This document shows, in pieces, positions 25,078 to 36,375 of a stretch of 64,000 nt of DNA. The notes under the pieces are model-generated. The model made no database searches, was not told the origin of the DNA, and saw only the letters and a list, made by a program, of their open reading frames with translations. This stretch comes from Chaunax sp. Z400 (lineage: Eukaryota; Chordata; Actinopteri; Lophiiformes; Chaunacidae), in contig CM075188.1 of assembly GCA_037577475.1 (NCBI GenBank), positions 18,023,001 to 18,087,000 on the forward strand. Direction: 5' to 3'. The position numbers and the translations under genes were made by a program. The stretch's first letter is position 1, and every line of letters starts with the position of its first letter.

Positions 25078-28000
25078 TAAACTTCCTTTGGTGGGAAGAC
25101 TTTGAAAACAGTGCTCATTAGCCCCTCCACCCAGTGCCACCCTGGATAATTTCATTATAAAGCACCGACTTTATAATGACATTTTAATCTCAAATTGTGG
25201 GTGACATTTTTTTTTTACCTAGTGTTTGTTTTTCTAGCAGCACATACCTTGTAGACTACACTCAAACACTACACACTACACTCAAGACATGCCTGTAAAA
25301 ATGTCATCAGAATCTTCGTAAGAAGTTGTCATTGTTTTGTTTCACTTATCAGAAACCTCAGCTTTTAGGCAGTGGATGATCAATACAAAATCAGTGCAGC
25401 AAACATGCAGGAAAATGTAACAACTCATGTGAAACAACTTGTGTGCTAGAGATGGTCTGCTATAACTTACACTATACTTCACTTGTAGGTGTTGTGTGAA
25501 TGCAGAGGGTATAAATGACAGATGTATTCTTATTTTTATTTTTTTCAATTTTTTTTGCGGTCTTGAGTTTTTTGCCTGAAGGAGGTGTCTTGAAGAGATG
25601 GTAGAGAGGATGTGATGATTCCCAAAGGATGCTATCTGGCAGCCCAGTAACTGCCTCCAGGAGACTGCCATAGAGTTGATTTGGCAGTCGCCCTATTATT
25701 TTTTTTCTGAATTATTTTTGACTGTGAGGTGAGGGAATCAAAAGACCAGTTCAATTTAAAAGGGACTGCAAGACTTGGATTGGAGCGTTCCAAAAGCTTT
25801 TTAAGTTTCTTGGGATTCTGTTTTTTAAATAGATATTTTGTGTTTTTTGCCTGCATTACACAGTCAACAGTGAAGGGGCAGACAGGAAGCGACAGGGGGA
25901 TTGCGCTATTACAGACTATTGGGCACTCCCCCTGTGAGGCTTTTCATAAAATACATCTTCACACAAGACAGTTAAGGGCTTTTTCATGTTGGCTTTGATG
26001 GATACTAAGCTCCATTAGTCTACCAATAACGGGAACTGTTTTGGTTAACAATATCAGACTGAGATAGCAAGCTCTATCATAAAGTGCCTTTTATACCTCC
26101 GTCAGACCAGTTTCGTAGAGTAGATCTATAGAGGGAGTGTATATTGCAGCATTGAGTTTCATAATGTGACCAAATAATGGACAATGTTAAAGAAAATGGT
26201 TAAAAGTCTGGTAGCAGAGTTTCCGGTTGGATACCATCAAATTACAGTTAATAAGCTGTAAAAATACAGAACAAATTTTACAGTCCAAATTAATCAAACT
26301 GCAGTATATTATTGTTGATTAATGTTCATTTAACAGTGGAATAACAGATATATTATCTAAAAAAAAACATTCAACCACTCACATTAACATGTAATCCTAT
26401 ACCCTATGTTCGAAGCAGGATGTGAACCCATGAAGTGCTAACATTACTCCACTAGTCTTTTACATCAGTGTATGTGAAGAGCTTCTGCTGCTTTGCAATA
26501 ATCTCTCTTTGTGGATAATATTTTCAAAAGACTATGCGTTGAGTTTGATGCAATGGAGAGAAAAAAAAGCTACATTTTGCATTCAGAATTAGAATTTGAA
26601 TGTAAAAGTACACATTAATATAAAACTAATAAGATTTACTTTCAAATTATAAAAAAAATTTACATTTCTAGTATGGACATAAATCCTTTTATAACAAACT
26701 ACATATTTAATAAAATAACACAATTTCCTCTGCACTATGGATGTCAACCTGGATCTCTGGATCTCTTTATGTTTTGTTGAGTGTGAATGAGTCATGAATG
26801 GGGGTAGAACGTACTAATTACCATGTCAAATTGGAATGTGAAATATCAGTATTCTAATATCTGGGCAAGGTGGAGTCAGTGTTTAAGGTTCTGGGATCTT
26901 TGCTCTATAGGAGCAACATGAGGGATTCCAAGAGATGAATGAGGATATTCTGCTGCTGTTGTTGGGAAGAAACTCTAACAGAATGCTGCTAACTGAAGTT
27001 AAAATCTCAACACAGTGGACTTGATCAGTAACAGAACCATCAGGAATGCCTCCATTTTTTTTTCTCCTTAGCAAAGATGAAGAGAAAAATTCTAGCTTTG
27101 TAACAAGAGGTCCCAACAGGCATGCAGCCTTACAGCCCAGTGAGTTAGCCAACAGTTGAGCTGACTCAGTCTGTTTGACTTTCTCTGTGGTGCACATGGA
27201 GCCCTGGGCAGACCAAAGGTCTTTGGGCTTGGCCCACATTGATCTGAAAATTCAGTGTCCGACTGCTGGCCAACTCTTAAATATTTGGTTTTAATTACTG
27301 CCACAAGCTTTACTCTGGCAGGTTACTGTTGAAACATAATCCCCAATGGGCTGTACAGCAAGGGCATCACACCATTATTCAACCATAAAGGGGATGGCAG
27401 CTATTCCCATACCTATACCATACCATATTCCCATACATTTATTTTTTTTATGTAGGAAATGGGACACAGCCACAGCAGACTATATAAGTATAGTGAGATG
27501 AGAGAAACTCCGTAATCCTTAATTATATAGTCACTAAGTTTGAGGAGCACAACTTATCTCTCTTGTTGGGTTGGTGAATTTTTGAACTTCTCATATGATT
27601 ACTTGCCCTGTTCACCTGTCTGCCTCAACAGCCCACAGCTGCACTAATAACTGTGCATACTGTTCTTCTAACAGATCTAGAGATGATTTAATAATTTCGC
27701 CTCCTATTGTCCATGGTAAGTTGGGGAAGGAGAGAGATTTCTATAGTAGATCAGTTGCCAGAGGGTAACATCTGCCTGTGTGTGAGTCTTCCTCAGTAGG
27801 GTCCTGACAATGACTATAGGGCATTTCTCCAATTTATTGTTGCATTAATTATCTATCACCATCACCGAGGTAAAGAAAAAAGCATTTTCTACTCGGATTT
27901 ATTTAGAATCCCTTGCTCAAGAGATTCTTTGTTCCAGTGATAGAGAAGGAATTTTTTATGATGAGGGCCAAAGAAATTTCCCTTCAGCTCACAGTTTTAA

Positions 28001-29086
28001 AAACTGCCAATGGGATGTAACAAATTTTTGGCACAGGCGGATACAATATGTTAGATGTGAGCAAAACATTTCTCATCAGACTTCACAACACACTCTTTGG
28101 TCCTCGCATGAACAGTGCCTTCGCTTGATTAAGCATAAAGTCTACTATCTTTATTAAATGCTCTCATATGCTGTTTGTTTTATTGATTTCACAGCATTAC
28201 AAATGACAGCCTCTCTTTGCTGTTGAGAAATCATTATCACCCTTGGTGTGAGACTAAGAAAGCATGAAAGGGTGGGAAAGACTAAAGTGTGTTCTACACA
28301 TTGGCTTTTAAAGCTGATGGGCTGATAATTGGACTCCATCACATGTATCCTGTGATCTATTCTGTCTTGGTAAAGACTCAAATGTGTCAAACCCACTGAC
28401 CATGCAGAGACAAAAAGCCTTCAGATGGAAACGCAGTTCCTGCTCTGATACCTCTCTCAGTATCCAGTGTGTACCACTCACAACAATGATGCCCTAGGTA
28501 GGCCTTGAGTTTGGGAGTATTTGCTAAGGGAGTAAATATTGTCTATAATAGCGATCCTTTCACTTTCTGATTAAAAATGTCAGTGAGGCCCTGTAGGTGA
28601 CAGATTGCTGGGTTGCTGGCATCCCCGAGTATTTTTGGTGCAGGGACAGGTGCAGCAAGCCTAGGAGACTTGGAGGCAGGAGTGTGCAGGAGAGAGGGAG
28701 GGAGGAAAAAATGGAAAGCAAACAAGTAGGGAACTGGGAACAAGAACTGCTCATTGATGGCCTGTGGCTAGTCTACATCATCCACTACCTGTGCTCCAAA
28801 GCTCATCTGTGTCAGGCAGGCAGAGAGGCTTGGTTCTCTCACCTCAAACAGGTTCGTAAGAGGTAGCAGGCAACACCAATCACTCTGACAGATCCAATCC
28901 AGGTCAGACATTTAGTAGTGTAGGGAATTCTTACATCCATCGACACCCCTTTACTACAGCTAGAACCAATGACGCACACTGAATAAACCCCATACGACTG
29001 CCAGGACAATGTAACACTGTGAGGGATGGAGACACTGCCAGAGATTATGAGGGCCCCCACAATCTTGATCCATCTGCTCTTACCTG
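25078..29086. other. Intergenic, no gene recognised
   Basis: About 4 kb without a recognised gene. The minus frame at 26883-27239 (118 codons) was examined and shows no domain, codon bias or exon signal that I could defend. Short poly-T and poly-A runs only. Confidence 0.45.
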
Positions 29087-29088
29087 AT

Positions 29089-29124
<36 letters not shown>

Positions 29125-29297
29125 CATAGATAGATAGATACATAGATAGATAGATACATAGATAGATAGATCGATACATAGATAGATAGATACATAGATA
29201 GATAGATACATAGATAGATAGATACATAGATATATAGAAACATAGATAAATAGATAGATAGATAGTTAGATAGATAGATACATAGATAGATAGATAC

Positions 29298-29337
<40 letters not shown>

Positions 29338-29405
29338 TTAGATAGATAGATACATAGATAGATAGATACATAGATAGATACATAGATACATAGATAGATA
29401 GATAG
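29087..29405. repeat. GATA microsatellite with 16-bp higher-order pattern
   Basis: About 320 bases of GATA repeats in which CATA replaces a GATA step at regular intervals. In much of the array this gives a repeating catagatagatagata 16-mer, with a few gatagtta and tcga variants. Minus-strand frames reading LSIYLSIY or MYLSIYVS are translations of the array. Confidence 0.97.
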
Positions 29406-29538
29406 TTGTTGCCACCATCATGATGTCAAACCACTGACTAGACAGCCAAACGTGGCAGCAGTGTACAGTTTCAAAGGAGGATAACAGTTGCAGTTTGCAA
29501 TACATTTACACACATTTTGCAGATCGTGTAGCTATAGC

Positions 29539-30817
29539 GGTGCTAGCCCTGACCAATTTGGTGCCATAGGCAAGATTTTAGTTGGCGCCCCCCTTGCATC
29601 GCAGTCAATTTCACTACCAATTTTCATACACGCTGTCTTCGAGATTTTCTTTTCTTTTAAGTAGAAAATAACCCACAAAATAAAATCTGTATTAGAAATA
29701 AATAAATTATAAATATAATATAAATAAGGCATTGCACAAAATAAGATATTAAAGAAACAGGTGAAGACATTAAAATTATTGAACAAACAAAAAATAGTTG
29801 CAGTTTATATTTTTGGTTGTGCAATAATTTTAATGTCTTCACTGCTGTCAGCACTCCTGGGCAAAATATGGCTCTATTTACATAACAAATAAAAACAGTA
29901 AAGAAGAAAACAAGTGAGATAAAATTAATTATAAATACGACAAGAATAAGGTATTGCACAAAATAAGATATTAAAGAAACCAGTGCAGACATAACAACAC
30001 ACAATAACTATATTGCACACAATAACTTTATTACAAAAGAAATCACATAAACCTCTGGTTTTTACTGCTATTTGATTGTTTATTTGTTTGATTGTTGTTG
30101 ACCCTGATGTAAACTTTAACAAACACACTTGTATAAACCGTAACACAATAAACCAAAGGCTTACAACTATTACTTATAAAGGGGATGAAAAACAAATAAC
30201 ATTTTAATTGACTATAGTCAATAAAAATGTGTGACACAGCCAACAGGTGAAAATAACACCTGAATAGGCCTAACATTAACTTTCCAAATTTCCCAGATGT
30301 ATTAAAGGTGGGAGTAACGCAAACTGACGTCAACTCTAGCTCTTTATTGACCACTATACTATCGTCCAAAAGTAACACTCTGCTCCAACAACGGTAACTA
30401 CCAATGCAATAAACTATTCTTTTCATCCATTTCATCACATTAACGTTAATGTACCTCTGTCTTTTCCCCATTTTTCTTCCTCTTCCTTCCTTCTTTTCCT
30501 TCCCTGGGCGCCAGCGGCCCCCCCACACCCCTTCCACTCCCACCAGAGCAGGCATGTAAAGTGTAACGAGCCAGGGAGGGGGGGTGGGGGCGGCAGGAAC
30601 CCAGATAAAAGCCCTCTCCGTTATTTAATAGGCTCTTCGCTATGCAGTTGTGTTGTTGTTGGCTTATGTACTATTTTGAAATAATAGTAGTAATAGTATT
30701 GGTAAAAATAGTCAAAGTTAAACATTTGGATTTTTTTTCCCCCCATTTGCAGCGCGCCCTATGGATGACGGCGCTCTTAGCATTCGCCTATACAGCCTAT
30801 GCCTAGGGCCGGCGCTG
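29539..30817. mobile_element. hAT-like non-autonomous transposon, about 1.28 kb
   Basis: The left end reads ggtgctagccctgacc. The right end, reverse-complemented, reads cagcgccggccctaggc. They align as an imperfect inverted repeat of the hAT type (CAG.G..GCCCT). The element is flanked by gctatagc (29531-29538) and gctatagg (30818-30825), an 8-bp duplication with one mismatch, the size hAT elements produce. The interior is AT-rich with no transposase. A direct repeat (attgcacaaaataagatatt, near 29733 and 29953) and a perfect 19-bp inverted repeat (29763-29781 with 29822-29840) lie inside. A 170-codon minus-strand frame at 30043-30555 has no transposase motif. Confidence 0.7.
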
Positions 30818-30825
30818 GCTATAGG

Positions 30826-32381
30826 GCCCCACTTATGGCGGTCTGGGGTGTTGGTGCTGCATTGTATAAAGCATTCAAGGGAGATTTAAGAAGGTTTATA
30901 GTTGTCATTGAAAAATGTGCCAATATGATGGGCTATTTGGGGGCCACCTTTCCCCCAATTCTTTGGAGAGGCCCCAAAAGCCTGGTTTGCTTCTCCTGCA
31001 CCCCTCAAGTTATCACTTAAAGACAATTAAAAAGATCAGATTAAAAATTTAAAAAACTTGAAGGGAATAATTGTTTGATTTCACAGTTATTACTATTATA
31101 TTTACATATTACAACATGGGGACTGCAGACCTCCAAATAATACATAGTGCCAATGTCAGTGAAGTGTTGCACACCTTCAACCATTCCTATAAACAGATGC
31201 ACTGACTGGCAAGGTCCAGTGTCTGAGGGAAGCTGTCAGATGTTGGATTTGTGTTAAGAGGTATTACACATGAACAGAACATGAACAGTTGTGACCGTTG
31301 CTGCACCACTGCCTCTGGTCCTGAAAGCCAGTGGAACTCATCAGTGGCCGTATTGGCATAAATCAATCCTCTGAGGTCTCACTCTGACATATGGTCAAAA
31401 ATGGCACCATAGATGACACTGACATTGCAGTCTATATGCTTGTTGATGTGTTGGGGGAAATCAATTTGAAGCATGTGGGGGATTAGCATTGCTACAGGAT
31501 AATCCTAGATTATATGCTTGGAAAATGCAATCAAGAGTCTCAGATTGAAATGGGTCAAAGTGACCTCACCCTCTCTCTGGACCAACCTCCCTTCATGCCT
31601 TTAACACCGTTCAGATTAGCAATGTAAACCACGCATCTCTAATCAAGTGAGATTGAGGTCAGATTGATTTGATACATGTTCAAGTTTTATGAATGATATG
31701 TGATAACCAATGATGTAGGATATGGAGGACATTTTGCATTGGAGCATCCCATCGTGGGAAACAACAACAAGCAGAAAGACATGACAAAAGACAAATAAAA
31801 GGAAGAAAAGAATAAAGAAACAAAGAGCAAGGAGCAGAGATATAGAGACCGTTTCATATAGATAGGAGACAATTACTTTACCCAGACAAACGCATGGGAC
31901 AAAAGAGCAGAAAAAAACCCATCAGACCAGCTGAAATAATTGAAACTAAATTATTGATTATCTCATAACAAGGTGTGTATCCAGAATGGCATTTCTGTCA
32001 TGCTGAGCTGTCAGTCCCTGGGAAGGCCACTTCAAATCGAAGGCATCACCAGAGGCCTCGCAGCTTTTGTTGCTGTCAGGAGGCTCTGAGCAAAGCAGAC
32101 ACTCGCCTTTCAAACTCATTAGCCAACCCTGACGTGATGAACCCATCAAAGGCATTGTAATGAGACAGAGATGTAAGGAACCAACACTCTCTAACATTCA
32201 ACGTTTCCAGAGCTTAACCAACATGATGTGTAGTTAGTCTATAATGAAATCTGAATTAATTGTGAGTGTGTAATTTAGAATGAAAGTGTGTCAGGATTGC
32301 CACAGAGGACAGCGTGACAGCTGTGAATGTTTGGATGTGACTTCCTCGGCTCGGGCCAAGTTTATAACATACCAGCTATTT
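30826..32381. other. Intergenic, no gene recognised
   Basis: Non-coding. The part at about 31975-32160 is GC-richer with short frames on both strands, but has no recognised domain or splice context. Confidence 0.45.
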
Positions 32382-32396
32382 GCACGCACACGCGCG

Positions 32397-32446
<50 letters not shown>
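32382..32446. repeat. (CA)n microsatellite
   Basis: CA dinucleotide run with a CACGCACACGCGCGCATA variant start and pure CA from about 32399 onward. Confidence 0.97.
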
Positions 32447-32447
<1 letters not shown>

Positions 32448-35400
32448 CATGCATAATGAGGAGGCCTGCGGGGTAAGCATGCTTTCATCAAAATCTGCCC
32501 TGTGATGAAGAGAAAATAAGTGGGGAGCTTTAATGCAAAGTGGATTGAAGCAACAGTGTAACACATTTAACTATTTTACCTCAGAGGAGATTCAATAGAT
32601 ATCTGGTGAATCCCAGTGTGCAATGTATCTAAGACACTAACTGAAGTAAAGGTAAGTACAAATGTGAGACACTTGTGTTATTATTATAATTTAGTGCTAC
32701 TACATACTTCTACTCTACTATGTTGTCTCAGGGGCAGGTATTGAATTTTTAACTTAAGCACATTTGACTGGAGGCTTTAGTTACTATTTTTCAGATTTTC
32801 CCTTCCTGTCCAGTAAAAACTATGTTTCTCCAGATTTTATTATTTTAAGTTTTTCTGATCATTTCCTACTTCCTAAACTAAACAAACTATTTAAATACCC
32901 TCTTATAAAAAACATCAAACGATAGAAAAGCATGAACCATTTTGAGCAATGTTTTGAATTTTATATATGAAGCTTAAAGAAATCTGAGGGGGGGTTCTTG
33001 CTGAGAGTTAGATGAGAAGATATGACTCTCATGTATCTTAGCACACAGACTGGAAGCAGAGGCTTCACGTGTAACAAATTCCTCCCATTACAACTCCTAG
33101 TATTCACAGATAAACGCGCTTTATCTGGTTTGTTTAATCTGTATGACAACCGAAATGTAAATATTCCTACAAATGCAGCCCATGAATTGAGACACATCAG
33201 ATCATACAATGTCAGAGTTAGTGACACCAGTGACCTCCTTGACTCGTTGTTACTGCGAGGTTGCCAGGCAACTAGCAGAGACTCCAATTGGTCAGTGACA
33301 TTTGATAATTGCCAGTGGATTGATGTATGTCAGTGCATATTTTGCATCTTTTCCTTTTGTATCAGTCAAGTACATAGACAAAACACAAACAAAGCGGATA
33401 CACCCCGAGAATGTGTAACAATACTATGTTGTATATAAATATATACAGTATATATATAATTTGTATGTAAGGAGGTGGAATCTATGATAAATATTCTACC
33501 CAGCACTGCAACACACCCACAAAAAGCATTGTCTGGATCAACATGAGTTATAAATGGAGAAATCACTATATTTAACCGTTCATAGTGATGATTCATACCC
33601 ATAAATATCCAATCATGTGTCTGCTTTACAAAAATACACGTTAACAAGACTGTTGTTAACAGATTCTTAATTTTAATTGTTTACACTGATAAGTCACCAT
33701 AGTCACAGACATCAAATACCCCTCATTTGGTATCAGTATGATCGGATATTTGTGTAAATATAGGGAATATTTCTCATAAGTCTCAGTCATCACATGTCTA
33801 TAATGATGCCGGTGAAATAAAGGTATGTTGTACTGACATCTGTTTCTGTTTGAGTGGAATACTGGGAGACAGGGTGCATATAGGAAAGCATTAATAGAGA
33901 AATCTACGTGTTTTCCCTCCATTCATTAAGTGTTCTTGTTGATCATTTTTAAACCTCATGGATATTCATGCAACATAAATGAGTATGAATATGACTGGAT
34001 GTTTATGGGAATGAGACTAAAGCACTATAGCCTGATAGCGTTTTCTCACTGATCCATGGGTATCCACATTTATAATTCACCACACCCATAGACTTCAGCT
34101 AAACCTGTATCTGTATCAACATGACAGGAAGTCATTTGGGAATCAGCAGAGGATATCTATTGTGTCAGGCTGTTAGAGTCTGAAAAGAATAGGGCTTGAC
34201 TCCATGAATAGGTTTTCAAATTCATAATTGGCTATGCTCTGTATCTTGGTGTAGTTTTCTGTGCATGCTTATCACAATAACACAGAGTGATAATCAGCTG
34301 TTATCTCAATCCCCAAAACTCTCATTTCAGCAGAGGTTATTAGAGAGTGAAATAGCTAGCCGTATAGCCACTCACTACTTTACACGCACATACAGCACCC
34401 AGATAAAGTATGAAATAAGAGGCCTCTCAACTATCTAATAACCAAATTTACTGATGATGACAACATATTCCCACTTACCTTTTCATCTAAAATGTGTTAT
34501 GCTAAACTCAAGTAGTTTGAAATCATAAAAAAGGTCAGGACATCAATATTAATAATAAACAAGCCTCCAGGTTGACACGTCAACATCGTCCTCTTGTGGT
34601 GGCATGCATTTAGAAGATGTCCTGTCTGTTTCTTGCCTGAGTCCAACTGTCCCAGATTTGTGTTGCCTTGCCAGAATGCCTTGACATCTGCCAGGCACAA
34701 TTGTGCCCAGCTGTCTCAGAAAGTGGCAGCACCGTGGCATGATTTGAAAGGAATTTGGAGATTGGAGACAGTGCAAGGAGAAAATGCAGTTTCCAACAAT
34801 TGAATGGGCCACCATTAGGTCATATTTATTCTTATGTCTGTTAAGAAAACAAGCATGCCACCTTCATTTTGGGTGATGTCTATAAATTGAATTACAAAAT
34901 AATCCTCCAACTACGATGAAACTCAGTAGACCGCATGCCTCCATCAAGGCCAAACAATCCTATTCGTCTGTGAAGCTCTTATTCAATAAAAGAATAAAAA
35001 ATAAGTGATTTAATAACACAAATGATTTATTATTTGTCAGAAAACATGATGGGTCATAAATAGTGGACATGAGAGACAATATAACATTTTGTTTTTCAGT
35101 CAAAGGACTGTACAACAAAGTGATGTCACAGGCTTATCCAAGTAAATTCAGGTGAAACTTGTGATTCCCCAAACTGTATCAAGCAGGTTATCTGTGTTGT
35201 TAACTTGATGTTATCCAATCTGCATCTACATTCATATACAGGTAACCCTACAGCCTGGGTGCCTTTGGGAGCTCTTCAGAAGTGGATGAATTTCAGAGAT
35301 ATAGCCGATGAATGAAATTATTTAATTGTTTAGGACTGTTGAAGCAGGGGAAGGGGATACCGTTCAGAGGGGGAAAAAATTTAAATTCTCTGATTTTTAA

Positions 35401-36210
35401 GTCTCAAATTTATGAGAACGAGTTAAAACCATACTACATTTGAAATTTTCTAGCCCCAATTCACTGTAATGTCTCCTTAAAGGCCGAATGCTTGATAATA
35501 TAATGAGTGTGGGCTAAAAATAATGACTGTTTCCTTCCGACTGGGAAGAATAATTTGATTAGGCCATTCAGTGCAGTCAGTAATATATGATAATCAGTAG
35601 CATCACTTCATTCAGCCTTACAGAGTGTTTTATCCCATAAATTTCTGATTGTAATGTCAGAGAATATTCAAGTGATTTGTACATTCATACTTTTTTTTTC
35701 TTGTAAATTTACAACTTCAATCTAGGAAATTCAAGTTTTTTCTCTGAATATTACCCCTTTCCCCTGGCTCCGTAATAAATATATAATTGCCCAACACATG
35801 TTATGCTGTACATCTCAATCATAATACAGATAAAGGAAGAATCTGTCGGACAAAATAGAGGACATACAAAAAGAGCACAATATGCTGCCAGCAAGCCTCC
35901 CTAGCTCTGTTGGTCAACATTATCGTGGTGCATCCTCTAGGGAAAAATACAACACACAAGTCATTATGAAAAATCTGCAGGCATTGTCAAACATGCCTCT
36001 TTTATGGGAACATGCAGTAGCACCAATTAAGATGACAAGTAACCAACAGCTTATTCACCATCATGGTTCCATTTAACAACAATTTAGGCAAATAGAGATT
36101 ATCAATCCTGACTTTCCTTGATAGCCCTGAGCTAAATCTGACGACAATAAACCACATTCATAGCGCAACCCTCAAGTGTGTACCAATTAATTATAAGAAA
36201 CTGGACAAAC
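32447..36210. other. Intergenic, no gene recognised
   Basis: No gene was recognised. The plus frame at 33022-33438 (138 codons) has no family resemblance and no splice context that I can support. A palindromic GTTGCCAGGCAAC lies at 33260-33272. The block at 34560-34800 is GC-richer than its surroundings. Confidence 0.45.
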
Positions 36211-36375
36211 CCTCTTTCAAGATCCGCACCAAAGTTTATTGGACTCTTTCCTGGCCCATGCCCCATCTTTCCACCAAGTTTTGTGGCAGTACATCCAGTT
36301 GTTTTTGCAGAATCCTGCACAAACAAACAAACAAAGGGACACTGAAAAAAACACAACCACTTTGGCAGAGATAAT
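36211..36375 (-). repeat. Dispersed teleost repeat, family A
   Basis: Reverse-complement copy of the repeat at 19.5 kb. Read on the plus strand it shows gatccgcaccaaagtttatt, ctggcccatgccccatcttt and ccaccaagttttgtggcagt. An (acaa)n stretch and ctttggcagagataat follow at the end. It is the cleanest of the copies in this window and has no coding capacity. Confidence 0.65.

Noticed and set aside
26883..27239. 118-codon minus-strand open frame with serine-rich sequence
   Set aside because: No domain, no repeat identity and no exon signals that I can defend.
30043..30555. 170-codon minus-strand open frame inside the hAT-like element
   Set aside because: It has no transposase motifs (no BED finger, no hAT dimerisation region). 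Composition follows the AT-rich element, so I treat it as chance.
33022..33438. 138-codon plus-strand open frame
   Set aside because: No recognisable family, no splice-site or start context, and a composition like neighbouring non-coding DNA.
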